Positions 1 through 5,399 of a DNA stretch of 5,870 nucleotides are shown in pieces (positions within the stretch are counted from its first letter, which is position 1; every line of letters starts with the position of its first letter). Position numbers and translations under genes: made by a program. The stretch covers positions 1 to 5,870 of the forward strand of contig JANPEK010000229.1 of assembly GCA_031422915.1 (NCBI GenBank), in the 5' to 3' direction. The stretch is from JANMEX01 sp031422915 (GTDB lineage: Bacteria; Pseudomonadota; Alphaproteobacteria; Rhizobiales; Rhizobiaceae). The notes beneath the pieces are model-generated. The model had not been told where the DNA came from, did not search any database, and saw nothing but the letters and a program-made list of their open reading frames with translations.

Positions 1-906
1 GGACTTGAGGTGGTTTTGCCGACAGGAGACGTGATGCACGGGCTGAAACGGCTCCGGAAAGACAATACCGGTTATGATTTGCGCAATTTGTTCATTGGCG
101 CGGAGGGCACGCTTGGCGTCATTACGGCTGCCGTGATGAAACTGTTTCCCAAGCCGCGCGGCAGTTCAGTGGCTTTTGTCGGGACAAAATCGACGGAGAA
201 TGCCTTGGCCTTGCTTGGCCGCGCAATGGCTGCCGGGACGCTAACCGGGTTTGAGTTGATTGCCCGGATCGGCATGGAGTTTGCCGTGCGTCATATTTAC
301 GGAGCACGCGATCCGCTTTCCGCTCCGCACAATTGGTATGTGCTGGCAGAGTTTTCGTCTGGCCGCTCCGACGAGGACGCTTATGCGGCAATGGAACATT
401 TCCTAAACAATGCGCTGGAAAGCGGCGAGGCGGATGACGCTGTGATCGCCGCCAGCGGGGCGCAGGCCGATGCCTTCTGGCATTTGCGGGAGAATTTGTC
501 TTGGGCGCAGAAGCCGGAGGGCGGGTCGATCAAGCATGACATTTCGGTGCCTGTTGCTTCGATCCCGGCGTTTCTAGCGGAAGCGAACCGTGCCGTTGAA
601 GCATTGATCCCCGGTGTTCGATTCTGCACTTTCGGGCACATGGGCGATGGCAATCTGCATTACAATATTTCCCAGCCGGTGGGAGTGGACAAGGTGGCGT
701 TTCTGGAGCGCTGGCACGAAGTCAATGCAGTCGTGCATGATATTGTCGGTAACTTTGACGGCTCGATTTCGGCTGAACACGGGATCGGGCAGCTGAAAAG
801 AGACGAGCTTTCAAGGTTCAAGGATCCTGTTGCGCTCGACTTGATGCGACGGATCAAGCGGGAATTTGACCCGTCTGGCATCATGAACCCGGGGAAAGTG
901 CTGTAA
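1..906 (+). CDS. D-2-hydroxyglutarate dehydrogenase-like FAD-linked oxidase, 3' part (5' end outside window)
   Basis: The frame is open from base 1 and ends at TAA 904-906, giving 301 residues. The family is usually about 470 residues, so roughly 170 N-terminal residues lie off the left edge. The GTG at base 10 is an internal Val, because the frame already reads GLE before it. Visible residues 20-40 hold KDNTGYDL and GAEGTLGV, the end of the PF01565-type FAD-binding domain. The rest is the FAD-oxidase C-terminal domain, with HMGDGNLH at 213-220 (metal/substrate histidines in this family), SAEHGIG at 257-263, and a DPSGIMNPGKVL end. The sequence resembles D-2-hydroxyglutarate dehydrogenase more than a multi-subunit glycolate oxidase. 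The known family reaction oxidises D-2-hydroxyglutarate to 2-oxoglutarate, with electrons passing to ETF. Substrate assignment is inference, and D-lactate or glycolate remain possible. Confidence 0.85.
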   Translation, partial: GLEVVLPTGDVMHGLKRLRKDNTGYDLRNLFIGAEGTLGVITAAVMKLFPKPRGSSVAFVGTKSTENALALLGRAMAAGTLTGFELIARIGMEFAVRHIYGARDPLSAPHNWYVLAEFSSGRSDEDAYAAMEHFLNNALESGEADDAVIAASGAQADAFWHLRENLSWAQKPEGGSIKHDISVPVASIPAFLAEANRAVEALIPGVRFCTFGHMGDGNLHYNISQPVGVDKVAFLERWHEVNAVVHDIVGNFDGSISAEHGIGQLKRDELSRFKDPVALDLMRRIKREFDPSGIMNPGKVL

Positions 907-952
907 AAGTCGGCTTTTGTTCACACCGCTTTCACCTCTCTTTACAGGGTAT

Positions 953-973
953 GACCGGCAGCGTCCGCCGGTC
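953..973 (+). terminator. Possible transcription terminator hairpin after the FAD oxidase gene
   Basis: A perfect 7-bp stem (GACCGGC at 953-959, GCCGGTC at 967-973) closes a 7-base loop 46 bases after the stop codon. It is followed by TCATTCC rather than a clean T-run, so it is at best a weak intrinsic terminator. A second, AT-rich 5-bp hairpin (AAAAG 905-909, CTTTT 914-918) overlaps the stop codon itself. Either could mark the 3' end of the transcript. Confidence 0.35.
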
Positions 974-1123
974 TCATTCCGCTAACCAATCCGGCAAACA
1001 GGACAAATTTAACCGAACTCCTTAAGCGGACGGGAAAGCCATTCGCGTATCTTCCAGCACAACGAGATCGAAAAGGTCCGTGAGAGTAACAGGCTCTCAA
1101 GAGTTGCAGGAAGGCGAACACAT
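974..1123 (+). promoter_or_regulatory. Probable promoter and leader region of the DUF6101-like gene
   Basis: The gap between the oxidase and the next gene has no ORF of interest, so the promoter is probably here, but no good -35/-10 pair is visible. TATCTT at 1048-1053 is a possible -10 without a well-spaced -35. A 6-bp hairpin (TGAGAG 1081-1086, CTCTCA 1094-1099, 7-base loop) sits just before the Shine-Dalgarno sequence AGGAAGG at 1108-1114. That sequence is 9 bases before the ATG at 1124, which is good spacing and fixes the start. Confidence 0.35.
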
Positions 1124-1687
1124 ATGAACCATGCGCTGAAGCCCGTCTGGGCAGGCACGCACATGCGGCTGGATCCGTTCCGGTTGCCGCAGATCGTCAG
1201 CTATGCCAGCCGTGACGACGACGGCGATGTGGCGATGACGATTGATCATCGCGGTGTGGTCATCAAGCGCAAGCTGCCCAAAAGCGGACTTCCGTTCACC
1301 ATTGCCCTGCCGTCACGCGCGTTCAAGGGCGTTGCCGCCCGCGCTTTGGATGATGGCGCTGGTGAAGTGACTGTTACGCTTGAATTATTGCACCATGACC
1401 CGATGCTGTCTGTGCCGCTTCTGGTGGCCGACAATCTCGAAGATGTCGCTGCCGACTGGCGCGCATGGTCGGAAAAGCTTGGATTGCAGATGCTGATGGT
1501 CGAAGCCGATGGCGTTGCCCGTCCGCTTGAGGACACAATCGGCAAGGTGAAAGCTGATCTAAGCCATACCAAGCGCCGCCGTCTTGGCTACGCCATCAAG
1601 CGCCCGCGCTTCCTCATGCGCCGCAAGGCGGGGGATCTGGGTGTGCGGATGGTGATTGCAGGCGATGAGATTATCGGTCGCGATTAA
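1124..1687 (+). CDS. Conserved protein of unknown function, DUF6101-like
   Basis: This encodes 187 residues from ATG 1124 to TAA 1685-1687, with AGGAAGG at 1108-1114 as ribosome binding site. I recognise the overall sequence as the small rhizobial family called DUF6101, for which I know no function. No signal peptide or membrane segment is visible, so it is probably cytoplasmic. The N-terminal 115 residues look beta-rich, with alternating hydrophobic residues such as GDVAMTIDHRGVVIKRK near 34-50. Residues 107-128 (DVAADWRAWSEKLGLQMLMVEA) look like a helix followed by a strand. Residues 149-168 are strongly basic (TKRRRLGYAIKRPRFLMRRK), which could contact nucleic acid or acidic lipids; that is inference. 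It converges on ubiA, so the two are not in one operon. A PilZ-like fold is conceivable, but I do not see a clear RxxxR or D/NxSxxG motif. Confidence 0.8.
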   Translation: MNHALKPVWAGTHMRLDPFRLPQIVSYASRDDDGDVAMTIDHRGVVIKRKLPKSGLPFTIALPSRAFKGVAARALDDGAGEVTVTLELLHHDPMLSVPLLVADNLEDVAADWRAWSEKLGLQMLMVEADGVARPLEDTIGKVKADLSHTKRRRLGYAIKRPRFLMRRKAGDLGVRMVIAGDEIIGRD

Positions 1688-1716
1688 AACCCGTGACGAT
1701 GGCCAGCTTCTGACGA

Positions 1717-1778
1717 TTTGCTGCGCTTCCGGTGCTCATGGACATTAAGTCCATTCCGCTCCGGTTCTCGCAAACCGG
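1717..1778. repeat. Composite inverted/direct repeat in the convergent gap (possible dispersed intergenic element)
   Basis: This lies in the 160-base gap between two converging genes. The centre is a perfect hairpin, ATGGAC 1738-1743 and GTCCAT 1749-1754, with loop ATTAA. It is flanked by near-identical direct repeats: CGCTTCCGGTGCTC at 1724-1737 and CGCTCCGGTTCTC at 1757-1769, differing by one gap and one substitution. Outside these are complementary ends TTTGC 1717-1721 and GCAAA 1770-1774. A competing stem pairs CCGGTT 1761-1766 with AACCGG 1773-1778. No T-run follows on either strand, so this is not a classical terminator, though it may still end transcripts or protect RNA 3' ends. Similar strings seem familiar from intergenic regions of Brucella and rhizobia, but that is from memory and unchecked. 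Confidence 0.5.
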
Positions 1779-1806
1779 CAGAGTCTGACCCATCCTGACG
1801 AGTTTT

Positions 1807-1831
1807 CTGCACCCTTGCAGCTCATTTGAGC
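1807..1831. other. Two short adjacent hairpins downstream of ubiA
   Basis: CTGCA 1807-1811 pairs with TGCAG 1816-1820 around a 4-base loop, and GCTCA 1820-1824 mirrors TGAGC 1827-1831. Both lie within 45 bases after the ubiA stop on the minus strand. Neither is followed by a T-run in the ubiA direction. They may contribute to the ubiA mRNA 3' end, but could equally be chance. Confidence 0.2.
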
Positions 1832-1847
1832 GGCATAAGAGAGCGCT

Positions 1848-2843
1848 TCAAACAGGCCGCAAGCTAACCCACATCGCGCCGCCGATCAGCCCTGCGAAAA
1901 TCAGCAGGCCGATCATCGAGTTGGACTTGAACAGGATGAGGCACTGGTCGGGGTTGTCGATGTCCAGTGTGCGCGTCTGGCGCCACATGTGCGAACCTGC
2001 CGCCAGCAATCCGGCAAGGGCGGGCATGGGTACCTCTGCGCTAGCGAAGCTGCCCGCCATGAACATCAGCGCGAGGCCGTAAAGCGCGGTGATCGCCTCT
2101 TTCGATCTTGAGCCGAACAGGCGGGCGGTGGAGCGGACGCCGACGAGGGCGTCGTCCTCCTTGTCTTGATGGGCGTATATCGTGTCATAGCCAATGACCC
2201 AGAATATTGTGCCGATGTAGAGGAGGACGGCTGGCAAGCCGATTTCGCCGTGCAGCGCCGCCCAGCCCATCAGCGCGCCCCATGAGAAGGCAAGGCCCAG
2301 CACCGCCTGCGGCCAAGAGGTGATGCGCTTCATGTACGGGTATATTGCGACGATGGCGAGCGAGGAGATGCCGAGCAGGACTGTGAAGCGGTTGAACTGG
2401 AGGAGGACGGCGAGGCCGGCTAATGCCTGCAAGGCGAGAAAGACCAGCGCCTGTTTGCGGGTGACCTGACCGGACGGGAGTGGACGGGAGCGGGTGCGCT
2501 CGACTTGTGCATCGATCTTTGTGTCGATGAGATCGTTCCACGTGCAGCCTGCGCCGCGCATGGCGATGGCGCCGATGGTGAAGAGGATGATATGCCAGAG
2601 CGAGGGCAACACGGTGAGGAGTGGCGCGCCGGTTTTGGCTCCGGCGCTGGCGGCAAGCGCTGCGGACCACAGGCAAGGCCAGAGTAAAAGTTGCCAGCCG
2701 ATCGGCCGGTCCCAGCGGGCGAGCTGCGCACAAGGCCAGAGGCCACGAGGCAACAGGCGGTAAACCCAGTGGCCGGACGGCGCGTCTGCAACACGGCCCT
2801 GAGTGTCTTGTGTCTGAATTTCGTCCATGAAGCGGGGATACAT
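1848..2843 (-). CDS. ubiA: 4-hydroxybenzoate polyprenyltransferase UbiA
   Basis: The enzyme attaches the polyprenyl tail to 4-hydroxybenzoate, the first membrane step of ubiquinone synthesis, in the inner membrane. The reading frame gives 331 residues. The first Asp-rich motif is NDLIDTKID at 103-111, followed by RSRPLPSG at 118-125; the second is DTIYAHQDKEDD at 220-231. These bind Mg-polyprenyl diphosphate in the UbiA family. Hydrophobic segments near 50-66, 80-98, 131-148, 152-169, 178-195, 201-219, 251-266, 273-287 and 308-328 fit the 8-9 helix bundle. It is about 40 residues longer than the E. coli enzyme, mainly as a polar N-terminal extension (residues 1-35). Met6 (base 2828) is an equally plausible start, as neither start has a clear Shine-Dalgarno sequence. 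It is divergent from purD, with an 81-base shared upstream region. The stop is TGA at 1848-1850. Confidence 0.95.
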   Translation of the reverse strand: MYPRFMDEIQTQDTQGRVADAPSGHWVYRLLPRGLWPCAQLARWDRPIGWQLLLWPCLWSAALAASAGAKTGAPLLTVLPSLWHIILFTIGAIAMRGAGCTWNDLIDTKIDAQVERTRSRPLPSGQVTRKQALVFLALQALAGLAVLLQFNRFTVLLGISSLAIVAIYPYMKRITSWPQAVLGLAFSWGALMGWAALHGEIGLPAVLLYIGTIFWVIGYDTIYAHQDKEDDALVGVRSTARLFGSRSKEAITALYGLALMFMAGSFASAEVPMPALAGLLAAGSHMWRQTRTLDIDNPDQCLILFKSNSMIGLLIFAGLIGGAMWVSLRPV

Positions 2844-2857
2844 GAGCGGGCAAGGGC

Positions 2858-2884
2858 GTCAAGCCTTGACCTTGGTTAAACCAA
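2858..2884. promoter_or_regulatory. Paired palindromes between ubiA and purD; likely divergent promoter/operator
   Basis: Two perfect 6-1-6 inverted repeats lie one base apart in the 81-base divergent gap: GTCAAG-C-CTTGAC at 2858-2870 and TTGGTT-A-AACCAA at 2872-2884. Their centres are 14 bp apart. The first contains a TTGAC on each strand: TTGACC at 2866-2871 toward purD, and TTGACG at 2862-2857 toward ubiA. They could therefore be back-to-back -35 boxes. Matching -10 boxes are poor (TAACGG at 2889-2894 for purD, TATCCC at 2840-2835 for ubiA). Whether this is an operator, a promoter pair or both is inference. Confidence 0.45.
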
Positions 2885-2924
2885 TTCCTAACGGGAGCAC
2901 ATCGGTAAAGCGCAAGGTGATGCG

Positions 2925-4199
2925 ATGAATGTTCTGCTGATCGGTTCCGGAGGGCGCGAGCATGCGCTGGCATGGAAACTTGCGCAATCGCCGCTGTTGG
3001 AAACGCTGTACGCCGCGCCGGGAAATCCGGGCATTGCCGAGCATGCAAGCCTTGCAGGTGTGGATATAAACGACCATGCCGCAGTGGTGGCGTTCTGCCA
3101 GGATGTGAATGTTGACCTTGTGGTGGTCGGACCGGAGGCACCGCTGGTGTCGGGGATTGCCGATGCATTGAAAGATGCGGGCATCAAGGTGTTCGGTCCG
3201 ACGGCAGCAGCGGCGCGGCTGGAAGGCTCTAAGGGCTTTACCAAGGATCTTTGCGCGGACTACGACATTCCGACCGCAGCCTATGGCCGGTTCAACAATG
3301 CACCCAAGGCAAAGGCATATGTGCGCCAGTGCGGCGCGCCGATTGTGATCAAGGCGGACGGGATCGCGGCGGGCAAGGGCGTGGTGGTTGCGATGACGCT
3401 GCAAGAGGCGCTGGACGCGGTTGACGCCTGTTTTGAAGGTGCATTCGGCGCGGCGGGTGCGGAAGTGGTGGTCGAGGAATTTCTCGAAGGCGAGGAAGTG
3501 AGCTTTTTCTGTTTGTGCGATGGCAAAATGGCGATCCAGTTTGGCACGGCGCAGGACCACAAGCGGGTTGGCGACGGCGATGAAGGGCCAAACACCGGCG
3601 GCATGGGTGCGTACTCGCCTGCCTCCATTGTGACATCAGAAATGAGCGCGCAGATCATGCGCGAAATCATCGATCCGACCATGCGCGGCATGGCCGAAAA
3701 GGGCTGTCCGTTCGCAGGCGTGCTGTTTGCCGGTTTGATGCTGACGCGGGAAGGGCCGAAGCTGATTGAATATAACACGCGGTTCGGCGATCCGGAATGT
3801 CAGGTGTTGATGATGCGCCTGAAGGATGACCTGTTGCCTATCCTGTTGGCGGCGGCGGAGGGGGATCTGGCCGACTTCAACTCTCGCTGGTCTGGTGACA
3901 AAGCTCTGACGGTGGTGATGGCGGCGGATGGTTATCCGGAAACGCCGCTCAAGGGCACTGTCGTCCGCAGCATCGGCGCGGCTGATTTGCAGGCGCAAGT
4001 GAAGGTGTTTCATGCCGGAACGGCTTTGCAAGGCGGCGAGATTGTTGCTTCCGGCGGTCGCGTGTTGAATGTGACAGCAACCGGTTCGACCGTGCGCGAG
4101 GCGCAAGAACGGGCGTATGCCGGCGTGGACGAAATCGACTGGTCGGAGGGTTTCTGCCGGACGGATATTGGTTGGCGCGAGATCGCCCGGGAACGCTAG
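2925..4199 (+). CDS. purD: Phosphoribosylamine-glycine ligase (GAR synthetase) PurD
   Basis: This cytosolic enzyme of purine synthesis joins 5-phosphoribosylamine and glycine with ATP to give glycinamide ribonucleotide. The protein has 424 residues, the normal length for a stand-alone bacterial PurD. The N-domain opens with GSGGREHAL at 7-15 and carries APGNPG at 31-36 and GPEAPLVSGIAD at 69-80. The ATP-grasp domain has EGSKGFTK at 100-107, VIKADGIAAGKGV at 141-153, EEFLEGEEVSF at 184-194, the DHKRVGDGDEGPNTGGMGAY stretch at 211-230, and the metal-binding end EYNTRFGDPE at 282-291. The C-domain follows from about 325. Start ATG 2925 is preceded by AAGGTGA at 2914-2920. An ATG at 2920 is out of frame. 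All key motifs are intact. The TAG stop overlaps the stop of the convergent GH25-like gene. Confidence 0.97.
   Translation: MNVLLIGSGGREHALAWKLAQSPLLETLYAAPGNPGIAEHASLAGVDINDHAAVVAFCQDVNVDLVVVGPEAPLVSGIADALKDAGIKVFGPTAAAARLEGSKGFTKDLCADYDIPTAAYGRFNNAPKAKAYVRQCGAPIVIKADGIAAGKGVVVAMTLQEALDAVDACFEGAFGAAGAEVVVEEFLEGEEVSFFCLCDGKMAIQFGTAQDHKRVGDGDEGPNTGGMGAYSPASIVTSEMSAQIMREIIDPTMRGMAEKGCPFAGVLFAGLMLTREGPKLIEYNTRFGDPECQVLMMRLKDDLLPILLAAAEGDLADFNSRWSGDKALTVVMAADGYPETPLKGTVVRSIGAADLQAQVKVFHAGTALQGGEIVASGGRVLNVTATGSTVREAQERAYAGVDEIDWSEGFCRTDIGWREIARER
4196..4199. other. Shared CTAG forming the stop codons of two converging genes
   Basis: The tetranucleotide CTAG reads TAG at 4197-4199 on the plus strand (purD) and TAG at 4198-4196 on the minus strand (GH25-like gene). 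The coding regions therefore overlap by four bases, and each gene's terminator, if any, must lie inside the other gene or transcription must run antisense into it. Confidence 0.9.
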
Positions 4200-5251
4200 T
4201 CCGCGCGGCCGGTCGGGCGGTCGAACTCGATTGTTGCTGTGACAATCGGGTCAATGCCCAAGGCGGGAATGGCGTTTGCGAATGCTGTGGACACTGTGCG
4301 CGGGATCGTCGAACCAACGCTCTTGGCCAGTAGCCCGAGATCATCACTTGCGCTGATGGCCAAGACGACGAGGGCATTTGAGAAATCCTTGCTCGACCGT
4401 GGATTTTTCATGTCGACTAGCCCGCTGAGCGGCCATGCGGCCTTCAGGGCTTTTACGTCCATGTTGGCGACGTTGATGTCGATGTCTTTTCCGGTGCCGC
4501 CGATGCGGTGCGGGCAGGTGTGTTTACCGCAATTGAGGTGGCTGACGAACTGCCAAAGCGCGTAGCCATCCCAATTGCCTTTCGGGAAACTGCCAGCAAT
4601 TTCAGGCTTGTAGCGTGCATACCAAAGCGGCAATCGAGACAAGAGCGGGTAGTCGTAGCGCTGGCGGGCGATGTGCTTGGCAGTGTCGTCGTTGACGTAG
4701 AGGAGCGGGTAACGCCCAAGGCGACGGTAGATGTGGCGGGCGAACAGTTCGGCGTCGTCGAGCGAAATGTATTTGCCCGATGACAGGTCTTCTATGTCAA
4801 TCGCGATCAGTTCGTCTGCTTGCGGGTCGGTGAAGTCGATGAAGTGGTTGGCCTGATCGATTGCGTTGCCCGGACGGCCGAGATGATAGGAGCCCCATTT
4901 CAGGCCGTGCGCCTTGGCGAGTTCCTTGCGGGTGTGGAACAATTCGCGCGACACCGAGTAGAGCCGCCATTCGTTTTTGCAGAGGTTCTTTTCAGAGTCA
5001 GTAATTGCGGTCTTACAGCCCCAGACCGGTGGCAAGCCGTCGGAACCCTTGTTGATGAAGCCAGCAACACGTTTGTCCGCCGCGATATCGGCGATATTCA
5101 GCTCGTTATACTCGTATGCGTCGATAACGAGAGCGTGTTTCCCGGATTTCCACGGCTGGTGAAAGACGGTTTCTGCGAGCGCATGTGAAGTGATTGGAAT
5201 TGAGAGCGCAAGGATCGGGATAAAACGGCGGAGAAACCTTGATACAAACAT
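4196..5251 (-). CDS. Secreted GH25 lysozyme-like glycoside hydrolase
   Basis: From the ATG at 5251 this gives 351 residues. I prefer it over the upstream ATG at 5281 because it starts a clean signal peptide: basic VSRFLRRF, hydrophobic IPILALSIPI, then HALA with cleavage expected after Ala26. A GGAG lies 12 bases upstream, while the 5281 start has no Shine-Dalgarno sequence. GH25 muramidases cut the MurNAc-GlcNAc bond of peptidoglycan. Visible family features are Asp44 on the first barrel strand (LVIDAYEYN), GSYHLGRP 120-127, the acidic pair DIE at 152-154, LLYVND 183-188, LPLWYARY 207-214, GYALWQF 229-235 and DIDIN 256-260. Four cysteines (79, 91, 241, 246) could form disulfides in the periplasm or outside the cell. 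The last 70 residues or so match no domain I know. Substrate and activity are inferred. Confidence 0.85.
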   Translation of the reverse strand: MFVSRFLRRFIPILALSIPITSHALAETVFHQPWKSGKHALVIDAYEYNELNIADIAADKRVAGFINKGSDGLPPVWGCKTAITDSEKNLCKNEWRLYSVSRELFHTRKELAKAHGLKWGSYHLGRPGNAIDQANHFIDFTDPQADELIAIDIEDLSSGKYISLDDAELFARHIYRRLGRYPLLYVNDDTAKHIARQRYDYPLLSRLPLWYARYKPEIAGSFPKGNWDGYALWQFVSHLNCGKHTCPHRIGGTGKDIDINVANMDVKALKAAWPLSGLVDMKNPRSSKDFSNALVVLAISASDDLGLLAKSVGSTIPRTVSTAFANAIPALGIDPIVTATIEFDRPTGRAD

Positions 5252-5296
5252 GACGCGCGATAACTCCATATGATGGGGCATCGTCGGCTGTTATGG

Positions 5297-5311
5297 TTAA
5301 GCTCCGGTAAA
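5297..5311 (-). promoter_or_regulatory. Candidate CtrA-type box upstream of the GH25-like gene
   Basis: On the minus strand bases 5311-5297 read TTTA-N7-TTAA, continuing as TTAACCAT. This fits the alphaproteobacterial CtrA consensus TTAA-N7-TTAA with one mismatch and correct spacing. It sits 45-60 bases before the preferred GH25 start, a usual distance for a promoter-proximal site. One such match can arise by chance, and no clear -10 is visible. Confidence 0.3.
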
Positions 5312-5347
5312 ATTGTGCGATTGAGCCAGGAGTCGGCGTGCAAATTG

Positions 5348-5363
5348 TTGACGTTTACGTCAA
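5348..5363. promoter_or_regulatory. 16-base palindromic operator candidate before the acyl-CoA dehydrogenase gene
   Basis: TTGACGTTTACGTCAA is a perfect inverted repeat with 6-base arms and a 4-base centre, ending 36 bases before the ATG at 5400. From memory it resembles the operators described for LiuR-type MerR regulators of branched-chain amino acid and fatty acid breakdown in proteobacteria, which would suit an acyl-CoA dehydrogenase gene. It also includes a consensus-like -35 (TTGACG). No convincing -10 follows, so promoter position is uncertain. Confidence 0.5.
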
Positions 5364-5399
5364 AAATCGATAGCTGAAAGCGAGTTGGAGGACTGCTGA

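Noticed and set aside
10..12. GTG at base 10 as the start of the FAD oxidase gene
   Set aside because: The frame is open through base 1, the preceding residues GLE fit the family, and the protein from here would lack most of the FAD-binding domain.
1009..1025. TTAA...TTAA pair upstream of the DUF6101-like gene as a CtrA site
   Set aside because: The spacing is 9 bases rather than the required 7.
2220..2409. Two copies of GGAGGACGG, 180 bases apart, within ubiA
   Set aside because: They come from similar Val-Leu-Leu codons in membrane helices on the minus strand and are too short to be a meaningful repeat.
2472..2491. Tandem 10-base repeat GGACGGGAG(T/C) inside ubiA
   Set aside because: It encodes the conserved RSRPLPSG motif in two different frames; the likeness is explained by coding constraint and GC-rich codons.
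2185..3168. Long minus-strand open frame (327 codons) across the 3' two thirds of the ubiA reading frame's upstream side and the purD 5' end
   Set aside because: It overlaps two well-identified genes in another frame, and its translation is rich in Arg, Pro and His with no recognisable motif, as expected for a shadow frame in GC-rich DNA.
2859..3560. Minus-strand open frame (233 codons) antisense to purD
   Set aside because: It lies opposite conserved PurD coding sequence, is Cys/Arg/His-rich and resembles no family; shadow frames of this length are common in GC-rich genes.
4508..4783. Plus-strand open frame opposite the GH25-like gene
   Set aside because: It lies antisense to conserved GH25 motifs, has no ribosome binding site I can identify and shows no recognisable protein family.
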